DNA from: Apostichopus parvimensis
Taxonomy: Eukaryota > Echinodermata > Holothuroidea > Aspidochirotida > Stichopodidae
Direction of reading: 5' to 3'
Assembly: GCA_000934455.1 (NCBI GenBank)
Contig: KN889449.1
Location: 1 to 64,000, forward strand
Length of the DNA: 64,000 nucleotides
The notes beneath the pieces are model-generated. The model ran no database searches. It saw nothing but the letters and a program-made list of their open reading frames with translations, and was not told the DNA's origin. A program made the translations under genes and the position numbers. Of this stretch, positions 1 through 10,465 are shown piece by piece (the first letter of the stretch is position 1; the number at the start of each line of letters is the position of its first letter).

Positions 1-699
1 AACATTGTTGGATATTATCAATGCCACCACTGAACACTCCACAAATTGTTACTACTCAGACCACCAGTAGACCTAGCCTATCAGGAAAAAAATAACCTTA
101 ACAATGTTAACCAAGTTAGGGCTAGCCTGTAGATTTTCTTTATGATCAAGAGTTGCAGGGCATGAGGGATATGTACCTGATCATGCTGCGACAGGATATT
201 CTGCAATATAATGATATGCCCCCGGCTATACTGTACTTCTAGAACAAAACTGTTACAATTAACATGGTATATTTGAGAAGTTTATTCTCAATATAGGCCT
301 TTATCAAGCAAATTAGACAGTTGAAATGAAATCTTCAAAACATGCATTTTGTGTAAGGCTGGGAGAAGAGGTGGGTTGATTAATATCAGACACTTCCAAC
401 ACTTTGAAGCAATAAGAGTAAACCAACATTATTTGCATTGTTAGTAAATCTTACCATATTTCACTTCCATCTAGACTTTGGCTGTCTTTTTTTCCAGATG
501 GAAATAACAGTTACTGTGAATTGTGAAAGTTATTTTTATGCACCGAACTACAATACTATATGTAAGCTCCTGTGCAGATGTAATGTGATTATTGCAGCAT
601 GCATGCAAAATAGGTTCTATGCTATTTACAAACTGCAACTTAATCATTACATGTGGTACAAAGTCTAAGTATGAATCAATTCTCTACTTTTGCATTCAG
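1..699. other. Upstream region, no firm gene
   Basis: AT-rich sequence before the first supported exon. A 76-codon open frame at 438-668 and in-frame extension of the following exon back to 592 are present, but neither shows recognisable protein similarity. An earlier exon of the OB-fold-like gene could lie here, for example after the pyrimidine tract and AG near 497. Confidence 0.3.
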
Positions 700-2562
700 A
701 TGCTTACAATAGCCAAGATGAGAGCAAAGGGAACACATTCCCAGCCATTTCATCTGCCACTCAGATGCTACATTGCATCATCTTTGCCGCCTGTGACATA
801 CATCAAAGATGGTGTCACAAAGGAACGACAGAATTTCATGGTGTGTGATGAAACAGAGTTTATCAAAGCCATCTCCTTCGACCAATCGAAATCAAAGAGC
901 CTCAATCCTGGAGCCACAGTTATTTTCAAAAATTTCTATCCTAAAGATGATCACATTGTCATCACATCTAAAACCATCGTTTTCCAGGCTGCTCCAATGA
1001 CGATTAAGGAGACCCTTGTTACAGCAGCTAAAGCCGTCCTTAGGCCTGCAACACCACCTACAACAGATATCTCTGCAATTAAAAAGTCCCCGATAAAATC
1101 ACTACAGTCATTTACTGGAAAAGTCATCCAGGTAAGATTGGCATATAGAAATACTTGAGACTTCCTTTTAAATGAATATTAAATTCCACTGTGCTGTAAT
1201 TTTCATGACTAAATGGCCCTGAACAGTTGTCACTAACAAATTATCCTTAGACAGAAAGAAGTATCTCATTTTTCTGACTGACCAGTCTTGAGACTTCTGA
1301 GAAGGTTATCTCTCTTTGCAAAATTGAAACGTTTGCGAACAGTGGCCTTTGTTTCAGATGTGTAGCTTGTGTACATACAAGCGTGATAATCTAGTGTGCA
1401 CTTTCTGCCTAAAACCCAAGCCATAGCCTATAACAGAGCAGTGTTCAATTCATGTTCACTGCATATGAGGTATTATGCAAATTGAGAATCATTTCGAAAT
1501 CTGTAGGCTGTACGGTCTAAACAAGAAAAAAAAGGACATTCCAGTACATATATCGGCTTCAAATATGCTAAATGATAACTTCTGATGTATCTTCAGCAAC
1601 CTACCTCTCTGATGCTTCGGTTGAAAAAGATTGATGTGCCATAAATTCTCGGATATTAAAACAGAAGACTAACTGAAATGTAACACATTTAATTGAAACT
1701 AAATTGCAAAGAGAGCCAGGAATCTTACTGAATTGAAAACGGTCCATTATAAAGGACTGGTTTTCAATTTGATTTCAAGCAGATTTTTGATCTGTTTCCT
1801 CTCTAGCCTATTTTCCCTCTCTACAACTGGAAAGATTAAATGATAATTGTTACAAAAACCTGCTTCAAAGTGCAATATTAATGTAAACATGTCTTAACAT
1901 TTTACAGCATGAAAGCCCGAGACAAGTTGTAGCGCATGGTTCCGAAACTATAAGACAAACAAGACACCATAAAAGTGCCATTATGGAGCAAGTTCGCCGA
2001 AGAAGATATAAAGCCTGGAGACTTTCTCACCATGAAAAGTCTTGTGGTTACAGAGTACATGAAAGAAAAACAACCGTCTACAACTTCACGCACTCAAATA
2101 AAGGTAGGCCTGCTTCAAATCCTGTAAATATTATTTCATCTTCCCAATTGCAACAGTTTTACATTAACCTTAAAGGTCAAGGAATGTCATTACTTTTTGC
2201 ACAATACAAAGAGACCTTACTAACACTTTTCTCCTTTTTGATTCTTCCAGAAAACCTCTCAGCCTGATGAAGAGTTAAATCTCACCCTTCTGGCATTTGA
2301 AGAAAGAGAAAATGCCTACCAGTTGTTATGCCAACTTGATGGTGAGATAGTTACAACTTTTACATCTGACAAGACCCTTGTTGTCTCTTTCCTGGACATG
2401 CAATCCGATCAACAGGATGGTGATAGTGATGATGCTGATGGTTCTAACTACAACAAACCTTTAAAGGATAGACTCATGTGTTCCCTGCCTGGGCTTTTTA
2501 CTGTTAAGGTTAAGGGCACAGAAGTTGTGAAAGTAAAGAAGCCACTTGTTAAGCTTACCTAA
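700..2562 (+). CDS. OB-fold-like (RPA-type) nucleic-acid-binding protein, three exons
   Basis: Exons are read at 700-1131, 1908-2103 and 2251-2562, each with AG before and GTAAG or GTAGG after where relevant. Exon 1 encodes a beta-rich domain with the segment NPGATVIFKNFYPKDDHIVI, which looks like an OB fold. It ends FTGKVIQ, the usual opening of a second OB domain, continued by ESPRQVVAHGSETIRQT and then IKVPLWSKFAEEDIKPGDFL. That pattern resembles RPA70-type single-strand DNA-binding domains; this is inferred from fold-like motifs and not from a database match. Exon 2 is 196 bases long although both junctions are phase 0, and the OB-like reading changes frame inside it near 1955-1965, so there is a one-base indel or an assembly error. 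Exon 3 ends at a TAA and codes a lysine- and valine-rich tail. The start at 700 directly follows a splice acceptor, so the true start may lie upstream. The specific role is unknown. Confidence 0.55.
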
Positions 2563-2673
2563 CTACTTACAAATACTATTTCCCAGCTTCACTTAGCTCC
2601 AATGCTGTAGCTATGCCATTCTGTAGTTTGTAGCATTTATCTCTTCTTCATTTATTGATCTTCATTTATTGCT

Positions 2674-3526
2674 CATGCAGCCAAGTCAGTAGTTGTAGTG
2701 GTGAAGTTGTGGCACAATCTCTGTTTTATTGATTTTTTGATACACCCTTATTCAGTTGTTTTCATCTTGCTTCTTCATTTCTTTGTTCTTTTGCTGATTG
2801 AAGGGATGTTCCTACTTTGACTTATTAATCAGCCATTAATACCTCTTGTAATTACTCTGTAATCAGTTTGATAGCTATTTCATCTCTAGTTCATACCCAT
2901 CAATTTATGTGATCAGCAATTGTAAAGGACTCTTGTCATTTTCATAAGTTTATATATGATAGATTCAAAGAAAATAAAGTCTTTGCCAACAAGTTTAACC
3001 ACATTAAGTTCATTTCACAGCATGTAAACATAGGCCACAAATAAGAAGAAATTACTCTTGAACATGCATGTAATAACTGATAATATATGATAAGTTTAAG
3101 TTAACAAATGGTACAAAAATATAAACTAAGGCAAAGATGGTGGAAGGAAATTATTCCCATTCAGTGATATAGATGTGGCATATGAAAGATCACAAACCAA
3201 TTTAATAGTTCATCTTGCTTATACAGCCAGTGTAGCGGTTGTAGTGGCACAATCTCTGTTGTAATGATCTATATAAACATTCATTTTGTTGTTTTTATCT
3301 TGTTTTTCATTTCTTTGTTCTTATGCTGATTCTATGGATGTTCCTACTTTTACTAGTTAATCAGTGATGAGTTCTCTTTGTAATTTCTCTGTAATCAGTT
3401 TGAGAGGTATTTCGTCTGTAGTTCATATCCATTGGTTTATGTGATTAGTAATTGTAAAGGACAGTTGTAATTATCATAACTTCATTATTGGCTCCTTAAA
3501 TATGATAGGTTTGAATGAAAACAAAG
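2674..3526 (+). repeat. Diverged tandem duplication of a gene 3' region
   Basis: About 305 bases at 2674-2980 recur at 3219-3526 in the same orientation. Shared landmarks include GGCACAATCTCTGTT, CATTTCTTTGTTCTT, GATGTTCCTACTTT, CTGTAATCAGTTTGA and AATTGTAAAGGAC, with scattered substitutions and short indels throughout. The first copy is the 3' untranslated tail of the OB-fold-like gene, so the second may mark a lost neighbouring paralogue. The 2981-3218 interval holds nothing recognisable. Confidence 0.7.
2973..2978 (+). terminator. Candidate poly(A) signal of the OB-fold-like gene
   Basis: AATAAA about 410 bases after the stop codon at 2560-2562, at the end of an AT-rich 3' region. This placement suits a cleavage and polyadenylation signal. 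Confidence 0.4.
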
Positions 3527-3774
3527 TATTCCCAGCAAATTTATCAGATTGTTCATGCCACCAATCTGGAACTTCATACTGATGTACTCGTTTCTTGGCA
3601 TTTGTCCACTGCTTTAAGTGTTACCATACAAACTTTCTCAGTGGGAAACTACCCATTTTGTAATGAAAACAATTGTTACTCAACAATGAAGAACGAAAAT
3701 CATTGTAATAGAAGTATCCATTCATTTTTTATTCCTTTACCGAAGGATGACGGAATCTATGCAACGGTGATGGC

Positions 3775-3827
<53 letters not shown>
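3775..3827 (+). repeat. GT microsatellite running into a 39-base G run
   Basis: A short (GT)n tract leads into uninterrupted G from 3789 to 3827. An open frame covering it gives a polyglycine stretch that is not a protein signal. Runs like this are prone to slippage and sequencing error. Confidence 0.9.
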
Positions 3828-3949
3828 CTGTATATGTGTATGGCTCGTGTATGGCTTTGGCTCGTAAACATGGTATCTCAAGAAGTAATAGTTGGCTGAA
3901 CTTCAAATTGGTGTGTGGATAGTCCTAAGTGGATAGATGTTCTGTTTCC

Positions 3950-4400
3950 TTTTTCATTGAGGTCAAAGGTCATTTGAGATCACAAGAGGTGAAAGTCTGT
4001 AACCCTTTTAAGCACAATATCTCAAGGACTAAATGCTGCTTCAGCTTTTAACTTGGGCTGTTGATAGCCCTTGCGAGAAGATGATCCGTAGTGCTTTTTT
4101 ATCTAAGGTCAAAGGTCACCACATGTGAAAGTATAAAAACCTTGTAAACACGATATCTCAAGAAGTAAAAGTTGCTTAAACTTCGTATGTTGGTAGCCTT
4201 TGGTGTGCAGATGATCCGTAGTGTTTTTCATGGAGGTTAAAGGTTATTTGAGGTCACCAGAGGTCAAAGGCTGTAAACCTTGTGAACACAATATCTCAAG
4301 AAGTAAATTTTCTTCAACTTTAAACTTGGTATGTTGGTAGCCCTTGATGAGCAGATAATCCCTATTGTTTTTCATGGAGGTGAAAGGTCGTTCAAGGTCG
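3950..4400 (+). repeat. Minisatellite of about 130-146 bp units carrying DR1 motifs
   Basis: Imperfect units start at about 3960, 4106, 4234 and 4378. Each contains a variant of AGGTCAAAGGTCA followed by an AATATCTCAAGAAGTAAA-type segment and, at 4081 and 4211, ATGATCCGTAGTG. The copies at 3960-3972 and 4106-4118 are perfect direct repeats of AGGTCA with one-base spacing (DR1). Confidence 0.75.
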
Positions 4401-5640
4401 ATTGTTGCTTACAGTCAGAATAAGTAGAATTATACAGAAGTGAAGTTTGTTTGACCTTCGACCCTCTTTGCATAGATACGCATTACTCAATTCTGTAAGA
4501 CTTGCCATATCTGCTCAGCAATTCAGATCGTTAGATAAATCTTGTATCTAAAGTTTCTTATCATATGGGCAAGGAATCAGTAAGTCTTTGACTTTCTGGT
4601 TAACCGATTTTTATGGTTCTTTTTGCTATTGTCGTGGTTTGAACTATAATTCCTACTTATTAAGCCTCAGTTACCTTTATCTGTCAGTATACCTTTAAAA
4701 AACTGTGTCCTGTACAGTCAGTATTTAAAGTCAGTATTTACATGCTTAATGGCAAACTATAAATAGAGTATTTATAAATAGCTTGTTGGCCAACTGTATT
4801 ATAGCTTCACTTTATCAGTTTATATAGTTCCTACATTATCTGAAGCCATTTATATCAATATTCATTGCACATAAAATCGAAATGATATACTGTATTACAC
4901 AATACACATGTCCAGCCTGGAATCAAAGAATAGACAATTGATATCAACCACTATGTTACTGTAGTGTATACATCTGAGTGAACTGGAATATAAAATATTT
5001 TTCTTTTCTACAACACACATGCCAAGCCATGCATCAATCATATCAAATACTCTTTCTACTTGAGTTTCAAAGTACTCAAGAGATCATATTATGGTCAATA
5101 AGTTATGATATACAGTACTGTATAATGTGGTATTGGAGAGACTGCTTACTCTAAAGAACATTATATATGTTTAATAAATTGTATCATTAGTTAAATATTA
5201 TTTGAGTACTGCTCCTGTGTCAAAATGTTTAATTTATGAAATCTATATATTATTATAATTGGTGTTGTTGCCTTACGGCACCTTTATATTTGTCATTGCC
5301 TGTCAATAATAAATTTTAATAAAAGACTGATAAAAATATCACATTCTTGTTATTAAGAAACACTTGACGGACAGGATAAGTACTGTTTACTGTAAATGAT
5401 ACAGTAAATTATCATAATAGAGTAATTTTCTTTCATATAGTGTATAAAACAATATACAATGTAGCATAGAAAAAATGGTTGTCAATAATAACTAAATTTA
5501 CTGAACTGTTAATATTTCTTCTGAAAATGTTTTCTATAGTATAAATTACCCTTCGTGGATTAAGTTGTAAGTTTTGTTAACAACATACATGTAAAAAAGT
5601 CAAAACAAAACATATATACATTAAAGTGTATGCTCAAAAG
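4401..5640. other. AT-rich intergenic region
   Basis: No coding similarity seen on either strand. The sequence is rich in TATA-like and homopolymeric stretches and holds several AATAAA strings, none tied to a gene. Confidence 0.4.
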
Positions 5641-5647
5641 GGCATGC

Positions 5648-7212
5648 CTAGACTTGTTTCTGCAAATCTTCAATTTCTTTTTGCAAGTCTTTTATTTGGG
5701 AAGCTTTCTGTTTCGCTGTTCGTCGTAGACTGTCGGATTTGGCTATCAGTGTTAGATTTCCAGTCGATTCTGCTTTTTCGGCACTTTTATCAGCGGATTT
5801 CAAAAGAGCACCCACATCCATTTCTACACGGCTTTTTTTTTTCTTGTCTCATCGATCTTATCAGTTACACATTTACGTTTCAAAATCTTTTGCTGCTTGT
5901 CCTCTTTTTTTCGCTCATCGAGATAGGTTATATACCGCTGCATTGCTGCTCCAGTCGAAAGTATAAGCTGCTTTGTTATGGGAACATTGAGTGTACCACC
6001 CACACTACGTATGTAATCTTGAACTAACCGCTGTGATATAAACGACCACTCTTGTAGATTCTCAACTTCAATCTGTTATTGAAGGATAATCCTCGCTCAA
6101 CGGTGGCTTGTCCATGTGATAACAATAACAGCCTTTTCACCATATATCCCCACAATGCCCGGTATTCATCCTTACCAGCCATTTGTCCAAACAAAAAGCA
6201 ATCTAGTCTGTCTTTGCAAGCATCAAATTCCCTGAACTTTGCTGGATTATGTGCGACGCCTTGATAAGAGCATCACACTTATTTCCCTTTACAACTTTTG
6301 CAGCTACAAAATGTTCCAATATCTTCTTAAATTTTTTTTCACAGTCATCTTCATGTGAAGCCATTCTGCGAGGGTCACTGCACACTGTGCAACGTACAAG
6401 CTGATAAGTGATTGGGGCTTTCTCCAGGAGTTTAGAAGATAGTTTCACCAGAAATTTCTGACAATTCAATTTAAATTGTTGGCTTTGTCTGTCTCAAATT
6501 TTCTTTGTTGCTAGCAGGGCCTTAACCTTCTTCCGGGCAATGAAGCCTATGTCAACTTCACCTATTGGACAATGCACAGCAGAACTATTCACATCCATGT
6601 TTACCACTTTTGTGATCTTGTTTACATCTGCAATAGCATCCTTCTTTACAAAGCGTTTCATTATGTCTGCCCGGACTGCATGCATGTCAGTTGCCAAAGA
6701 TGGCAAGATGGGTTTGTCAGTTTGATACCTGACCAGAAATGGGTTAAACTCTTTTGCTACTAAGGTGAAAAATGCCAGCTTAGCTTCTAGAAGTGGATCT
6801 TTCATTGCCTCAACAATGACCTCGAATGACTTTGTTTTCGGACAAGACACTTGCTGTGCTTTTGCACATTTCACATACTTACCAATATCTGGCAGTATTT
6901 CCTGATTCGCTCAGCTACAGGGACATTCTCCAACCACCTGTGTTTACAGAATTTTAGAGGAAATTTGGTGTTGTCTGTTATCTTTTCCAAGTCCTCCCTT
7001 CTTGCAGGGGTGTCATGGAAAAGCCAGTGCGCACTTGAAAATAGTTGCTCGATTCCCCATGATGAAGCTTCTACACCTGCCTTAAAGGCATTATTTACGA
7101 TGTGTAGTCCACAAGATCCAATATTCAAACTTTGGTAATGAAAGTCTTTCAACATTTCCTCACAAAAATCATTGTAGAATCGCCAGTTCCCATTGGGACC
7201 ATCCATTGAAAT
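5648..7212 (-). pseudogene. hAT-like transposase exon, broken
   Basis: Read from a splice acceptor (TTCTTCCAG) at 7213-7221 down to a stop at 5648-5650. The start of the exon reads ISMDGPNGNWRF, then NIGSCGLHIVNNAFKAGVEA, PARREDLEKIT and FPLKFCKHRWLENVPVAER. Later come LLLLSHGQATVERGLSFNNR and a lysine-rich, coiled-coil tail ending QIKDLQKEIEDLQKQV. I know this series from a large multi-copy family in fish, cnidarians and echinoderms, and the ERGLSFN block resembles the hAT C-terminal dimerisation motif; the hAT label is an inference. Breaks: a one-base shift near 6907, an in-frame TGA near 6490, one-base shifts near 6262 and around 6045. Upstream exons were not identified, and no terminal repeats were found. 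It lies on the same strand as the next gene to the right, but nothing links them functionally. Confidence 0.6.
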
Positions 7213-7289
7213 CTGGAAGAAGCAAAGTACAACATACTGTAAATATGCAGTTTTCGGAAAATCATAGGCAAAAGTCATATTTGGCACAG

Positions 7290-8370
7290 TTAAAAATGGT
7301 CAATGATGCACCTAGCCAGGATTGGTAGGCATGGCACACACTGTACAAAGGAAAACATGAGTGTTTACCTCGTACTACCGGGACAAAAAAGATATACTTC
7401 TGTTCTAGAAGTTATAATAAAAAACAGGCTTGACTGGTCCGGAAGGCCCCTACCTTATAACAATATGGGGCACTTTCACTGGTATGTTATTGTTTTGCTG
7501 AAAACTAAATTCTTACAGGCTTTTCAGTGCATACAAATTATTTTCAAGATTGGTAGCCAGACCGTGGTCACATAAGCAGCCTAAATGGGATTTTGGTAGC
7601 CCAAATCAAAAATACACATACGAAACTCACTGTATTTTGGTAGTCCGTCGGGCTCCCACATCGTGAATAGTAGGTGCCCGAGCCACTAATTTGGTAGCCC
7701 TGGGCACCCGGCGCATAGGATTTTTCGAGCCCTCAATTTGACTGGAATTCCCCTCCCTACTTTTTATTGTCAATCCGACATTCACCTTCATTTGTTTATT
7801 TTTTGTGTGAGCGTTCCCCCTTTTCAAGTTGTCCCCACGATCTCAGAGTAAACCGACCCTACCCTCATGGGAAGGTGCCACTTGTAATTTTCCCAAACCA
7901 AAACATATAGTTTTGCCTGGTGACTGTGTTTTTGGCCGGCTACACCTGCATATAGGTTTTTCAGCATCTGTCTGAGGATGAATCGCTGTTTGGGATGTAT
8001 TATGAAAATCACTTCATAAAATTCTTGTTGAAGATTGGAATGAGTGGTTTACAAGGAGACTATTACCATCACCAGAAATGTGAGAAGAAAAAAAAAGGAT
8101 TTTCAATGTGTATGACTTTTATCAATGAAATAAGAAACATGACAAAGAAATAATTTATTTTCTTCATTATTTTGAATTCAGTAATTTTTTTTATATATTT
8201 TGGGGTATAATATACAGACATTGGGTTTTCACCAATAAATTTGTATACAAATGAAATAACGTTAATATTCCTTTCATGGGTACACTGGAAAATTAAAGCC
8301 ATCAAATCTGAATGCCATTGAAGCGATGCTTCACGCTGACGATATTTGTCCCTGTGTCGGCAAGTGCTAA
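7290..8370. other. Region without a recognised gene
   Basis: Only short open frames without family resemblance. At 7590-7740 a TTTGGTAGCCC-type phrase recurs a few times. 8085-8300 is very AT-rich. Confidence 0.35.
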
Positions 8371-9730
8371 TTAGTCCAGTTCTGGGTACTGGAACCCCAC
8401 ATACTCAGCTGAAGGGAAGCACACCCTAATCTTTGTAACTACACAAGCAGGAATGGTCACTCTGTTTTTTGGCGAAGATACTCCAACACCATCTGACTAG
8501 TTGCCTGTAAGCAACATATCTGTAACGCCTGTCAGAAAGGAAAAAAAGGAAATAACAAATTATAAGAAAATGCATGAAAACAAAGAACTGAATCAAACCC
8601 ATTGAATTGAATGTTTCCAATAGGCAACGAACCGAAATCGGTTTATAAGATTTGGAAGCAAAACATTACACTGTGAAAAAATATCATCCACTATTGAGCA
8701 AATGGATTGAAAACTCAAAAGGGAGTGTTTCACCTTTTTACAGGATTTATTTATAACTTCTTTGTAGAGTTTTTCAAACACTCCCCCCACAAAGGTGCAG
8801 ACACTGAAAAGTGGGGAAATGACCAATTTTCTCACAGGTGCACCTGCAAATTGGGTCATCAACATAAATGGCGTAGAAAAAATGGCTTTCATGTAGTTCA
8901 CATGACACCAAATATGAGACCATTTTTGAACTGCATCAACAACTTTGGAATGGCTGGTTAGAGATAGACAATAATAGAGACTATATAATGTGTTTATTGG
9001 TTTGTAACACAATCCCATACAAAATGTAGGCCTCAGATTGGGAGAGAACTGAAAGTAATTTTTTCAAACAGACGTAATAAATCCAGTATTCCTATTTTTC
9101 TGCTGCGTATGGCGGGCGCAACGTAAATAAATGATGTAGAAAATATTGAGTGCATAAATTTTCAGTATCAGCTTAGCATAGGCCTACTGTTAGATTCAAT
9201 AAGTTTGCATTGTCAAATTACTTGCAATATTTGACGTGAACTTATTTTCGTATCCGTTCATTTCCAATCAAAATAATACTGCTTTGTCCTATGAGGTATG
9301 ATAATTTAATTGAATATGCCCTAAGCTACATCAAACAGAACTTGTACGTTGCACGGTACTTGCATTACTAGATGTAATAGCCACCATTAGTTGCGCGAAA
9401 TTAACGGAACGACTCGATAAGAGGTTTTCTTTTTTTCATAAGAACATAGAAATGTGGAACATTTTAATCAAAATAAAAGAAATCATGTACCAACCATTCA
9501 TTTACGTCAGTTTGAAGCCTATTAACGTCAGGAACTGCCGGAGCTTCGTGTCCCATATCTCCTTTTGCACCACCTCTCGTAACTGCCACTGGCTCGAATT
9601 GGTATGGTTGCAAACCAAATGCTTCTTCTTCTTCTTCATCATCGCTATTTTCGCTTTCATCAAAACTCGACGAAGAGCAAGACAGGCGCAATTCTATTTC
9701 CTCTGAATTATCGTCGGAACTTTGAGACAT
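8371..9730 (-). pseudogene. P2X7 C-terminal (ballast) domain-like protein, copy A, broken
   Basis: Three exons can be read: 9730-9495, 8843-8633 and 8528-8371. Exon 1 starts MSQSSDDNSEEIE, is acidic and serine-rich, and contains GLQPYQFEP and NRLQTDVNEW. Exon 2 starts WCTCEKIGHFPTFQCLHLCG, then continues VFEKLYKEV and SFQSIC. Exon 3 reads RRYRYVAYRQLVRWCWSIF, then RVTIPACVVTKIR and AEYVGFQYPELD before TAA. This is the cysteine-rich zinc-binding domain known from the P2X7 receptor tail, occurring here without any P2X channel part, as in many invertebrate proteins. All exon phases match. Two shifts are seen, at a G6 run near 8770 and an A6 run near 8465, both homopolymers, so true decay and read error are both possible. 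The function of free-standing copies is not known to me. The gene sits just inside a transposon terminus at 10035. Confidence 0.65.
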
Positions 9731-10035
9731 TTCTGATAAATTTTGTGCTTAATTATGTAATTGATTTGAAGTTGATGATAACGCATTAGCACAGTGCAAC
9801 ACACAGTACAAAATGATATCAGCGTCGTTCATGCACTGACGTCACGAGGTTTATCGCTGCAAAATTTGTTTTTGTCACTTCCGGGTTCAGATTGCGTTCA
9901 TAGTTCGTTATTTCATTTGATATTTTCTACACGAAAATAACGGTTTTTCAACCCAAAAATTATATATTTGTCTATCAAATTGTCCGAATATTTCATTCCA
10001 ATGATTGACATGTCACTGTGTCCCGACCTCTTTAA
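8371..10035 (-). mobile_element. Partial Kolobok-like element around P2X7-like copy A
   Basis: The right border reads GTCCCGACCTCT followed by TTAA at 10032-10035; on the minus strand this is TTAA AGAGGTCGGGACAC. The element at 17331-27523 ends TTAA AGAGGCCATGACAC. A TGACGTCA site lies at 9837-9844, 191 bases inside, matching the 186-base spacing in the other element. The ATG of the ballast-like gene is about 305 bases from the end, against about 337 in the other. No opposite end and no transposase gene were found, so the copy appears partial. Confidence 0.5.
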
Positions 10036-10127
10036 TAATATATGTTTCGTCTGGCTTAGAATAAGAGAAACTTTCATAGCTGAAAACCAGTGTTAAAATA
10101 TTTAGAGTTCGGGAGTGATTGTGTCTT

Positions 10128-10350
10128 TCAGTAGATTAGGGTCCTGACCAGTAACAAAATATTAGTGTCATCAGCAAACAAGATTGTACAAAAGTTATTA
10201 AAAACCTGACAAATGTTATTTACATATAGAATAACAAGTAGCGGACCTCAAATAAAACCTTGTGGAACACCGCACACAGTGTTCCTATGATCTCAATTTG
10301 CATTGGTAAATGTAGTAAACTGCGTTCTGTTTGACAGGTACCTTTTAATC
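10128..10350 (-). mobile_element. LINE (non-LTR) reverse-transcriptase fragment
   Basis: The minus strand reads RYLSNRTQF, then CGVPQGF, GPLLVILYVNN and ILFADDTNILL. These are the conserved VPQGSxLGPLLF and FADD blocks of a LINE reverse transcriptase of the Jockey/CR1/RTE broad group. A TGA lies after GF, and another after NAN. Only the palm region is present; there is no 5' part, endonuclease or tail. Confidence 0.8.
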
Positions 10351-10361
10351 GGTTATAGGCC

Positions 10362-10465
10362 ACGAGACCGAAGGTCCGCGAGACGGGAATGAAAACAAAT
10401 CCGCGACACCCAAGGTCTTTGAGGCCGAAGGTCCGCGAGACTATTACTAGGCCCCGCGAGACCGA
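10362..10465 (+). repeat. Short GC-rich repeat cluster
   Basis: The phrase CCGAAGGTCCGCGAGAC occurs twice (near 10372 and 10424), followed by a related CCCCGCGAGACCGAAACTATT. It abuts the LINE fragment and contrasts with the AT-rich surroundings. Confidence 0.5.

Noticed and set aside
3515-3922. 135-codon open frame with a long glycine run
   Set aside because: The glycines come from the G homopolymer, and the flanks show no protein features.
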